Assembly (NCBI GenBank): GCA_021847645.1
Contig: JAJZQG010000014.1
Location: forward strand, 1-62,622
DNA length: 62,622 nucleotides
From: Myxococcales bacterium
Lineage (GTDB): Bacteria > Myxococcota_A > Polyangia > Polyangiales > Polyangiaceae
Direction: 5' to 3'
Positions 23,820-31,144 of the stretch are shown piece by piece; within the stretch, counting starts at the first letter, position 1; each line of letters starts with the position of its first letter. The notes below the pieces were generated by a model that saw nothing but the letters and a program-made list of their open reading frames with translations, did no database searches and was not told the DNA's origin. Position numbers and translations under genes: made by a program.

Positions 23820-24986
23820 ATGGCAAGCCTCGATCAGATACTCGACAGGATGACCGAACGCGGCGGGGAGAGGTTGACGCTCCGGGTCGGGGAGGTGCCC
23901 ACGGTCCGCTCCTTGGGCCGCGACGTTCCCGTGCAGAAAGTGGCGTTGACCGAGGATCAGGTGTTGACGCTTGCGCGCGAGCTCGCCGGGCCGGACGACG
24001 CGGTGCGGATCGACAGACGCGAACCGGCCTCGTTCTCCTATCGCGGATTCGACGTGAGGGTCTCTTTCACCGACGCCGGAGCGTGCGTGGACATCGTGCC
24101 GGGCGACCCGTTGGCGGCCGGCGACCAGGAGCCTCTCCCGGCCCTCGACACGTCTGCGCCGTCCATCGGCGCGCAGCCGGCCGCCTATCCGGGCCGACTC
24201 GCCTTCGAGCTCGACGAGGCTGTCGGTCCTCAGCCTTCCATCGAAGTCGACACCTCGACGGTACCCGTACGGGCCTCGGCGAGCCCGCCCTCGAACGTGG
24301 TGCCCGGACCCGACGGCGCCGCCCCCGCAGCTCCTGCGATGTCCGGCCTTCGACGGCCGGCATTGCCACCTTCGCCCGGACAGGCACCAACGCCCCCGTC
24401 GCAAACGGCACTTCCGGGCGGATTCCTGGACGACATCCGCTCGTTCTTCGAGACGCGGCGCGCACGCTACGTGGCAGTCGCCGTGGCCGGCGCCCTGGGC
24501 ATGACGGTGCTGGGCGGCTTCCTCGTATGGTCTCGTCCGCCGCGCGTTCCCAACGTGGTGCTGGCCGACGCGAGCGGCCACCCCGTGACGTTCCAGGACA
24601 TGCGCGGCAATCAGCGTCGCCTGCTGGTCGTGTTCCTCTTGCCCGGTTGCTCGATGAGCCGATTTGCCGCCGACACGCTCAAACAAGCCTATCCGGAGCG
24701 CTCCGGGAAGATGGCGTTCGCGGGCCTGTTCTTCGGCACGCAGGCCGAGGCCCAGCAGTTCGCCAAGGACCAGCAACTCCCCTTTCCCCTCTACGGGCTG
24801 AAGGACAACAAGAACCCGTTCCTGATCCAGCAGCTCATGAAGAAGGTCGGTACGTCGGACTGGATGGTCAGTGGCATCTACGGCGGAACCACGATCGTGC
24901 TCGACGACGACAACCGGGTGATTCTCAAGCTGGAGAAGGAGGGCGTCCGCCAGCTTCCGCAGAAGCTCGCCTCGCTCGAGGATTGA
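23820..24986 (+). CDS. fusion of PilT/GspE-like N-domain, TM helix and redoxin domain
   Basis: 388 aa, unusual architecture. Residues 1-95 resemble the N-terminal PAS-like domain of PilT/PilU twitching ATPases (LDQILDRMTERGGERLTLRVG, then VPTVRSLG and TEDQVLTLARELAG), but no ATPase follows. Residues ~100-205 are a Pro/Ala-rich linker. A transmembrane helix spans ~217-237. Residues ~245-388 look like a thioredoxin/peroxiredoxin (AhpC/TSA-like) fold: VVLADASGHPVTFQDMRG, then LLVVFLLPGCSMSR, where Cys277 occupies the catalytic position but the second Cys of CxxC is Ser. The redoxin part would be periplasmic and the PilT-like part cytoplasmic. ATG 23820 has GGAG nearby; ATG 23787 is an alternative. 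Function is unknown. Confidence 0.72.
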   Translation: MASLDQILDRMTERGGERLTLRVGEVPTVRSLGRDVPVQKVALTEDQVLTLARELAGPDDAVRIDRREPASFSYRGFDVRVSFTDAGACVDIVPGDPLAAGDQEPLPALDTSAPSIGAQPAAYPGRLAFELDEAVGPQPSIEVDTSTVPVRASASPPSNVVPGPDGAAPAAPAMSGLRRPALPPSPGQAPTPPSQTALPGGFLDDIRSFFETRRARYVAVAVAGALGMTVLGGFLVWSRPPRVPNVVLADASGHPVTFQDMRGNQRRLLVVFLLPGCSMSRFAADTLKQAYPERSGKMAFAGLFFGTQAEAQQFAKDQQLPFPLYGLKDNKNPFLIQQLMKKVGTSDWMVSGIYGGTTIVLDDDNRVILKLEKEGVRQLPQKLASLED

Positions 24987-25018
24987 CGCGCACGCCCTGC
25001 GGTGCATCGTGCGAGTCC

Positions 25019-25810
25019 ATGGAACCCCGCAAGGCCGCGTCGGTCATCCTGCTCCGAGACGACGAGGTGTACCTCGTACGGCGTCACGCCCGCTCCTCGT
25101 TCATGAGGCTCGCCTTCGTGTTCCCTGGCGGGGGAGTGGACCCGCGCGACGACACCCCCGAGCTGACCGCGATTCGCGAGCTGTTCGAGGAAACGGGGAT
25201 CCTGCTGTGCAGGGAAGAGCCGTCCGCCGATCGGCTGCAGCAGATTCGCGAGCGGCAGGCCGCGGAGCAGGCATCCTGGGACGACCTGCTGCGCCAGGAG
25301 GGGATTCACCCCGATCCATCGAAGCTCCGATTCTGGGCGCGGTGGGTCACGCCGTCGGTCGAGCCGATCCGCTTCGATGCGGTGTTCTTCATTGCCAGGC
25401 TCCCGGCCGGCCGGGTTCCGAGCGTCGACGGCCGGGAGGTCATCGACGATCGGTGGATATCGCCCCGGGAGGCGTTGGCGGCGCACGAGGCGGGCGAGAT
25501 CCAGCTTCCTCCGCCGCAGCTGCGGATGCTGTTCGAGCTCGGCGCCGCCCAGGCGCGGGGGCCTGCGGCGTGGGAGTCGATCATCGCGGATCGGTATGAC
25601 ACCGAAGCGCGGGTGATGCCGCGGTTTGCGCTGTTGGGCGATCACCGGCAGCCTGCGCTGCTGCTTCCGTGGGACCCGGGCTATGCGACGCAAGGCACGG
25701 GCGAAGCGTATGCGCTGCAACAGAATCACCCCTGGGCCTGGGGGCCGGGCAGATTCCTGCGCGGGGCAGACGCCTGGCACTTGCGCAGCGCGCCGGCAGA
25801 GCATCTCTGA
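25019..25810 (+). CDS. NUDIX hydrolase
   Basis: 263-aa NUDIX protein of the longer type. The Nudix helix reads GGGVDPRDDTPELTAIRELFEETGIL, keeping the REL-EE-G core that binds Mg2+. The sequence before it (AASVILLRDDEVYLVRRHA) is the expected first strand and the inserted ~50 residues after it, followed by FWARWVTPSVEPIRFDAVFFIA, resemble CoA-diphosphatase-like NUDT7/8/19 members. It would hydrolyse a nucleoside diphosphate linked to another moiety, perhaps acyl-CoA; substrate is inference. The ~80 C-terminal residues are unassigned. It follows the redoxin fusion by 32 bp on the same strand, so cotranscription is likely. Confidence 0.83.
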   Translation: MEPRKAASVILLRDDEVYLVRRHARSSFMRLAFVFPGGGVDPRDDTPELTAIRELFEETGILLCREEPSADRLQQIRERQAAEQASWDDLLRQEGIHPDPSKLRFWARWVTPSVEPIRFDAVFFIARLPAGRVPSVDGREVIDDRWISPREALAAHEAGEIQLPPPQLRMLFELGAAQARGPAAWESIIADRYDTEARVMPRFALLGDHRQPALLLPWDPGYATQGTGEAYALQQNHPWAWGPGRFLRGADAWHLRSAPAEHL

Positions 25811-25844
25811 GCGACCGACGCCGCCCCACCGCCACGGAAAAGCC

Positions 25845-25860
25845 TGGCGCCCACGCGCCA
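25845..25860. terminator. small GC hairpin, possible terminator
   Basis: TGGCGC-CCAC-GCGCCA forms a perfect 6-bp stem with a 4-base loop between the NUDIX and methyltransferase genes. No T-run follows, so intrinsic termination is doubtful. Confidence 0.25.
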
Positions 25861-25871
25861 TCTGAACCACC

Positions 25872-26765
25872 ATGCTCGCGATGGTCCTGCGCGTTCCTGG
25901 TCCGACTGCGACAGCCCTGGGCGTGACGTGGGTGCGCGCGCTGTATACGTCGTTGCCCCCGCCCCTCGGCATTGTCACCGATTCGCTCGCGTTCAAGCTG
26001 GTTCCAGCCCCGTTGGCGGCGGTGGCGCGGGCGGCCGGGGCTGGATTCGGAGTCTCGGGCCGGGCGACGCACGCGGTGCTTGCGCGCCTGACGGCCGGCA
26101 TGACGACAAACATAGCGCTGCGCACCGCCGCGATCGACGACGCGATCCGGCGGGGCCTGGAGCGAGGCGCCGGCCAGTTGGTGCTGCTGGGCTCCGGGCT
26201 CGACGCCCGGGCGTGGCGCATGCCTGAGCTTCGCGGCGTCGACGTCTACGAGCTCGATCGGCCCTCGAGCCACGCTTACAAGAAGCGTCGCATCGGCCTG
26301 CGGCAGGGGGCCACGGCCGTGCACCGGCTGGTCGACATCGACTTCGAGCGCCAGCGCGTGCCCAAGGTCCTGGCTGCGGCCGGCTTCGACATGAGCCGCC
26401 CTTCGATTTGGCTGTGGGAGGGCGTTGCGGTGTACCTCACGCGCGCTGCGGCCGACGCGACGCTCGACGCGGTGTCGCGCTGTTCGGCAACCGACAGCAC
26501 GCTCATTGCCACGTATACGCGCCCGAATCTCGGCCTGGGGCGGCGGCCGAGCCTGCATTGGCGGCTCGCCGCCCGCGCGATCGGTGAGCCGGTGAGGGGC
26601 GAGACCAGCACCGAAAGCCTGCACGCCCGCCTCGATCGGCGCGGGTTCGACGTCGTGTGCGACGAAGGCAACGAGGAGGCCATACGCCGCTACTGGGGCC
26701 CTGAGTGGCTGTCCTACGCGGCGGGATGGGAGCGCGTGATCGAGGCCGTGCGTCGCGGTTCGTGA
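25872..26765 (+). CDS. SAM-dependent methyltransferase (leucine carboxyl methyltransferase family)
   Basis: 297-aa class I methyltransferase. The SAM-binding glycine loop reads LGSGLDARAWRM and is followed by VYELDRPSS, both hallmarks of the LCM/TIGR00027 family of carboxyl methyltransferases. IWLWEGVAVYL matches the family's EGxxxYL motif. Many bacterial members act in secondary metabolism or have no known substrate. It should methylate a carboxyl or hydroxyl group on a small molecule in the cytoplasm. ATG 25872 is used; ATG 25881 is equally possible. It is 61 bp after the NUDIX gene and 70 bp before the next gene. Confidence 0.82.
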   Translation: MLAMVLRVPGPTATALGVTWVRALYTSLPPPLGIVTDSLAFKLVPAPLAAVARAAGAGFGVSGRATHAVLARLTAGMTTNIALRTAAIDDAIRRGLERGAGQLVLLGSGLDARAWRMPELRGVDVYELDRPSSHAYKKRRIGLRQGATAVHRLVDIDFERQRVPKVLAAAGFDMSRPSIWLWEGVAVYLTRAAADATLDAVSRCSATDSTLIATYTRPNLGLGRRPSLHWRLAARAIGEPVRGETSTESLHARLDRRGFDVVCDEGNEEAIRRYWGPEWLSYAAGWERVIEAVRRGS

Positions 26766-26835
26766 TGGGTCACGTCCCGATGGCCCGCCCTGGCGCTTGC
26801 ACCAGCCGCGAAAACTTGCTCCAGTTCCCGGTGGC

Positions 26836-28269
26836 ATGAGCGTCCCTTCCGCCTCTGATCGCGCACGTCGCGCACCCTGGCGCCGCAGCCTCGCGCTGGC
26901 CTGCGCCGCGGGCGTGCTGGGCTGTGCCCTCGCCGGGCTCTCTGCTGCACAGCCGGCCGCGGCCCAGCCCACGGCGTCGGCATCGTCGGCGAGCGTGCCG
27001 TCACCCCCCTTGTCCCAAGCTCAAGGGCCGGCCATGCAGCGCGTGGCCCGCCAGGTCGCCCGTGACATCGCGTCTGCCTCGGCCGGCGCGATTGTAGCGG
27101 GCGCAGCCCTGGACTCGGACGCAGCGGCGCCCCGCGGCGCCGAGTTGGTCGCGCGCGTGGTGAGCCTGCTTGCCGGCGCGATCGGCCCGGAGGTGCGCAC
27201 CGGCAAGGCCCCCACCACGCTCGAAGCCGCGCGCGCCGACGCCTCCTCCGCGGCTGCGCTGGTGTTCGTCAAGGTGCAAGTCGCCGGCGGCGAGCTGCGC
27301 GTCTCGGCCGACGTGTTCCCGATCGCACGCAACGTGTGGGACCGCGCCCGCAATCCGTCGCCCGGCCCGGCCGCGCACGGCTTCGGCAGCGCACGCATCG
27401 ACGCCGAAGTGCGATCGTATCTGGCACCGATCCCTCTGGTAGCCTCGGAAACGCTCAAGGCGCCTGTGCCCGCGCCGGCCATCCAGGCGCTGCTGTGCGC
27501 CGACGTGGACGGCGACGATGCGCTGGAGTTGGTGGCCGCCTCCGGACGAGACGTGCTGCTCGGTCGATTCCGCAACAAGCGATTCGATGTGATGCGCAAG
27601 GCTGCGTGGGAGAGCTTCTCGCCGATTGCGCCGGTTCCCTGGCGGCAGGCGCTCATGTCGATGGCCATGTCCGCGCGAGGAGGATTCGACCTCGGATCGA
27701 CCGATCGGGCCCACGCCGTTCGTCTCGACGGCCAGCTGTCCTTGCAGGATGCCTTCGGGGGGTTTCCCGTTCCCGTACCCGGCGGCGCGGTCTGTGCCCA
27801 GCGGGAGATCGGCGAGCTGTCCAAGGAGCTGTCGCCCTGCACCAAGCAAAGCGCTCCTTCCCCGTGGCCAGACATCGGCTTTGCGTTCGACGGCTCGGCT
27901 GCCGCCAGCGTGGTGCGCGCCGACGGGCGTGTGGACGGGGTCTTCGCGGCCCGGCGCGTCTCGGACAGCACCGCGGTGTTGCGGGACCTGCAGGGCCACA
28001 CGGCCAACGTGCCGAATGTAGGCGCCCAGCTGGCCGTCGCCGATCTCGACCTCGACGGCGAGCCCGAGCTGCTGGCGAGCCGCAACGTGCTCGATCCGTC
28101 GCAAGACGCGCTGGTGGTGCGCACGTGGCGGCAGGACGGCGCTGTGCAGGAGCGCTGGTCGCTGCCCGTACCGCAGGGCATCTCGGCGATCGCCCCTTGT
28201 CCCCCGGAGGGGCCGGGCATGCGCCCGATCGCGGTCGCGACCCCCACCGAGCTGTGGTTGATTCGATGA
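26836..28269 (+). CDS. secreted VCBS/FG-GAP-like protein, unknown function
   Basis: 477 aa with an Arg-rich n-region (RARRAPWRR), hydrophobic core and Ala-rich signal-peptide end. The N-terminal mature part (to ~residue 200) is Ala-rich and may be helical. The C-terminal part contains two calcium-loop-like segments typical of FG-GAP/VCBS beta-propeller blades: LCADVDGDDALELVAASG and AVADLDLDGEPELLASR, spaced ~180 residues apart. That suggests an extracytoplasmic propeller of unknown role. ATG 26836 gives the signal peptide; the frame is open 13 codons earlier. Its TGA overlaps the next gene's ATG by four bases, so it is translationally coupled to a family 5 solute-binding protein. Confidence 0.72.
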   Translation: MSVPSASDRARRAPWRRSLALACAAGVLGCALAGLSAAQPAAAQPTASASSASVPSPPLSQAQGPAMQRVARQVARDIASASAGAIVAGAALDSDAAAPRGAELVARVVSLLAGAIGPEVRTGKAPTTLEAARADASSAAALVFVKVQVAGGELRVSADVFPIARNVWDRARNPSPGPAAHGFGSARIDAEVRSYLAPIPLVASETLKAPVPAPAIQALLCADVDGDDALELVAASGRDVLLGRFRNKRFDVMRKAAWESFSPIAPVPWRQALMSMAMSARGGFDLGSTDRAHAVRLDGQLSLQDAFGGFPVPVPGGAVCAQREIGELSKELSPCTKQSAPSPWPDIGFAFDGSAAASVVRADGRVDGVFAARRVSDSTAVLRDLQGHTANVPNVGAQLAVADLDLDGEPELLASRNVLDPSQDALVVRTWRQDGAVQERWSLPVPQGISAIAPCPPEGPGMRPIAVATPTELWLIR

Positions 28270-29606
28270 TGCGTCGGCGCCAGGCCATCGCTCTGGGGCT
28301 CGCGCTGGCGGCGCACCGCTTCACGCGCTCCGCACACGCCATGGGACGCCTGCCCATGGCGGGGACCGTGACCATGCGCGTGCCGCACGACACCGCCAGG
28401 CTCGATCCCTACGATCTGAGCGACCCGATGGCAGCTATCGTCGGGTCCGCCATATTCGAGCCCGTGTTCCGGCTCGACGCCGCCGGAACGCCCTATCCGT
28501 CACTCGCACAGTCCGCTCCTGTTCGCGACGGCGCGACCGTGCGTGTGACGATGCGCGAAGGGCTTCGTTCGTCCCGTGGCCGGCCCGTGGACGCCCACGA
28601 TCTGGTGACGTCGGTCGAGCGCGCGCTGGCCGGGGGCGCAACGGCCCTGCTCAGTGAAATATCGCGCCCCACGGTGCTGCGAGGGCAATCTCGCGTAGCC
28701 GTGTTCCGCGACGTCGACCCGGTCGAGCTCGCTCGCGTGTTGTCCTCGCCGCTGCTCGGGCTTTCGTCGCGCTCGTCGTCCCCCGTCGCGCCCGACGGGA
28801 CCGGACCCTTCCGGGCCGAGACGTCCACCGACCGGCTGACGCTGACGCGCAACCGGTACGCGGCGCGCGGGCCTGCGTTCCTGGATCAGATCACGCTCAT
28901 GCGCGCCGCCGAGCTGGCCGAGCCACTGCGCGCATTCGAGGCGCGGCAGGTCGACGTGGGCTGGCTGGGTGCCGGCTACTACCAGCAGCGGTCCGACGCG
29001 GTGTCCTTCGACTTTGGATCGGTGGCGTGGATCGTGCTGCGAACCGGAAGCGAAGCGGGACCATGGGGAGGCCCCGGCGTGGCGCAGAGGCTGCTCGACG
29101 GCATCGCGCCCGAGAGGCTGGCGCAGCTGGTCATCGGCTCCTATCCCGCACAGTCTGCGCCCATCACCTGGGGCGGGGCGCCCTGCGACTTGATGGCTCC
29201 CGCGCGCTCCCCTCACTTGATTGAAGTGGCGCGAACCCTCGCGTCGATCCTGTCCGCCCCCGGACACGAGCTGTCCGTGCGCGTGCTGCCCGATTCCGAG
29301 ATCGATCGTCGGCGCCGCTCCCGCGCCTACGCCCTGATGATTGACGTGGTGCGCCCCGTCGGCCCCGCCGGCATTGGCACGCTGATCGCCCTCGCCACGG
29401 CCGACGATCCCGCGCGCGCTCGCAGCATCGTGCGATCGCCTCCCAAGCTCACCTCGTTCGCCCCGCGAGTCTTGGCGCGTACGCTGCGCCTGGGCGTGGT
29501 GGGCGACTTGCTCATCGCGGGCGCCACGCTTCCATCCATTCACCTGCTGCCCCAGCCCGACGGCTTGGGATGGGATCTGGGCAACTCGTACCGGCTCGGT
29601 GCGTAG
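28266..29606 (+). CDS. family 5 extracellular solute-binding protein
   Basis: 446 aa, substrate-binding protein of the peptide/nickel (family 5) type. The N-terminus MMRRRQAIALGLALAAHR could be a Sec or Tat signal (RRRQ). The conserved core follows: a first-strand segment about VPHDTARLDPYDLSD, and a family-typical NRYAARGPAFLDQITLMR. The protein is shorter than a standard ~530-aa DppA, and no permease or ATPase gene lies near it, so it may bind a ligand for sensing or work with a distant transporter. ATG 28266 overlaps the preceding stop (ATGA). It and the propeller-like protein are probably co-produced. 227 bp separate it from fadI, containing the fad promoter. Confidence 0.78.
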   Translation: MMRRRQAIALGLALAAHRFTRSAHAMGRLPMAGTVTMRVPHDTARLDPYDLSDPMAAIVGSAIFEPVFRLDAAGTPYPSLAQSAPVRDGATVRVTMREGLRSSRGRPVDAHDLVTSVERALAGGATALLSEISRPTVLRGQSRVAVFRDVDPVELARVLSSPLLGLSSRSSSPVAPDGTGPFRAETSTDRLTLTRNRYAARGPAFLDQITLMRAAELAEPLRAFEARQVDVGWLGAGYYQQRSDAVSFDFGSVAWIVLRTGSEAGPWGGPGVAQRLLDGIAPERLAQLVIGSYPAQSAPITWGGAPCDLMAPARSPHLIEVARTLASILSAPGHELSVRVLPDSEIDRRRRSRAYALMIDVVRPVGPAGIGTLIALATADDPARARSIVRSPPKLTSFAPRVLARTLRLGVVGDLLIAGATLPSIHLLPQPDGLGWDLGNSYRLGA

Positions 29607-29747
29607 GCGTCCGCGGCGAGCGCCCGCGCGCGGTCGAGACCGACCATCGACGGCAGAGCCCGGGAACACGGAGCAAGGGACATCCCGACTCCGATCGTTG
29701 CCAGCGTTCGCGCACCCGCGCTTTCGTTCGACGCCGCGCAACGCAGC

Positions 29748-29775
29748 TTGACACGATGCGTCAGGGTGGTAACGT
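29748..29775 (+). promoter_or_regulatory. sigma-70-type promoter of fadIJ
   Basis: A perfect -35 TTGACA (29748-29753), a 16-bp spacer and a TAACGT -10 (29770-29775). It lies 58 bp before the fadI start. The transcription start would fall near 29782, at the beginning of the palindrome described next. Confidence 0.55.
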
Positions 29776-29782
29776 CGCTCGA

Positions 29783-29798
29783 CTGAATCGCCATTCAG
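29783..29798 (+). promoter_or_regulatory. palindromic operator upstream of fadI
   Basis: CTGAAT-CGCC-ATTCAG is a perfect 6-bp inverted repeat immediately after the -10. The half-site TGAAT/ATTCA resembles operators of TetR-type fatty-acid regulators such as Bacillus FadR. A repressor bound here would block transcription. No such regulator is encoded in the window. Confidence 0.5.
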
Positions 29799-29833
29799 CA
29801 CCCGGGACACATCCCGGCCGTCAAGGAGGGTCC

Positions 29834-31144
29834 ATGGCTAGCCAAGGCAAGAAAAACGGTCCCGACCGCGTAGCCATCATCTCCGGGCTCCGCACGCCCT
29901 TCCTCAAGCAGGGCACCGGATTCCGGAACATGAGTACCGTCGAGCTCGCGGCGACGGTGACCAACGAGCTGGTGCACCGCACGGGCATTGACCGCAAGGA
30001 GTTCACTCTGTGCGTGTTCGGGCAGGTGATGCCCTCGCTCGACTACATCACGCTGGCGCGCGAGGTGGTGTTCCGGGCGGGGTTGGACAAGAGCACGGAG
30101 GCCTTCGCGGTGTCGCGGGCGTGCGCCACCAGCGTGCAGGCTCTGACCAGTGCCATTGAGTCGATTTCGTACGGCAACCACGACACGGCGATCGTGGGCG
30201 GCGCGGACAGCATGGACGACCTGCCGCTGGGCATGAGCAAGAAGCTGACCACCGCGCTCATGGCGTTCCAGAAGGCCAAGACGGCGATGGACAAGCTCAA
30301 GCTGGTCTCGACGCTCTCGCCGAAGGATCTGGTTCCGCCGATGCCCGGCTATTCGGTCGAGCCGATCACGGGCATGTCGATGGGCCAGCACTGCGAGGCG
30401 ATGAACAAGGACAACGGCATCTCGCGCGAGTGGCAGGACGACGTGGCGTACCGCAGCCACACGCGGGCGGCGCGGGCGTGGGCCGAGGGCTTCTATAGCG
30501 ATCAAGTCATGCCGGTCGCCGCGCCTCCGTACAAGGACGCTTTCCGCGAGGACAACCTCGTACGCAAGGACTCCAAGCGCGAGGAGTACGCGGCGCTCAA
30601 GCCGGTCTACGACAAGAAGTACGGCACGATCACCGCGGCCAATGCGTCTCCGCTGACCGACGGTGCCTCCGCGCTGATCGTGATGCGCGAGTCCAAGGCC
30701 AGGGCGCTGGGGCTCGAGCCGTTGGGCTATCTGCGGTCCTGGGCGTACACGGCAGTCGATCCGAACTGGCAGCTGCTGATGGCCCCGGTGTTCGCCGTGC
30801 CGATCGCCCTCAAGCGCGCGGGCTTGACCCTTGCCGACATGTCCATCGTCGAGATGCACGAGGCCTTTGCCGGCCAGGTGTGCTCGAACCTGCAGGCCCT
30901 GGCCTCCAAGAAGTTCTGCGAGGAAAAGCTCGGCCTGTCCGAGCCGATCGGCGACATCGACCCGGACATCCTCAACGTCAACGGCGGCTCGATCGCGCTC
31001 GGGCACCCCTTCGGCGCCACCGGCGGACGCATCGTGCTGCAGGGCCTCAAGGAGCTCAAACGCCGCAACAAGCAATTCGCGTTGATGACGATCTGCGCGG
31101 GCGGCGCCATGGGCGTAGCCGGCGTGCTGGAGGTGGCGTCATGA
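29834..31144 (+). CDS. fadI: acetyl-CoA C-acyltransferase (3-ketoacyl-CoA thiolase)
   Basis: 436-aa thiolase, last step of fatty-acid beta-oxidation: cleaves 3-ketoacyl-CoA with CoA to acetyl-CoA and a shortened acyl-CoA. Catalytic residues are visible: Cys97 in SRACATSVQ, His391 in GHPFGATGG and Cys421 in ICAGGAMG. Length and the insertion around residues 130-180 match FadI (trifunctional-protein beta-subunit) more than FadA. ATG 29834 is preceded by AAGGAGGG four bases away, and a promoter lies 58 bp upstream. Its TGA overlaps the ATG of fadJ by four bases, so the two subunits are coupled and should assemble as a complex. Confidence 0.93.
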   Translation: MASQGKKNGPDRVAIISGLRTPFLKQGTGFRNMSTVELAATVTNELVHRTGIDRKEFTLCVFGQVMPSLDYITLAREVVFRAGLDKSTEAFAVSRACATSVQALTSAIESISYGNHDTAIVGGADSMDDLPLGMSKKLTTALMAFQKAKTAMDKLKLVSTLSPKDLVPPMPGYSVEPITGMSMGQHCEAMNKDNGISREWQDDVAYRSHTRAARAWAEGFYSDQVMPVAAPPYKDAFREDNLVRKDSKREEYAALKPVYDKKYGTITAANASPLTDGASALIVMRESKARALGLEPLGYLRSWAYTAVDPNWQLLMAPVFAVPIALKRAGLTLADMSIVEMHEAFAGQVCSNLQALASKKFCEEKLGLSEPIGDIDPDILNVNGGSIALGHPFGATGGRIVLQGLKELKRRNKQFALMTICAGGAMGVAGVLEVAS

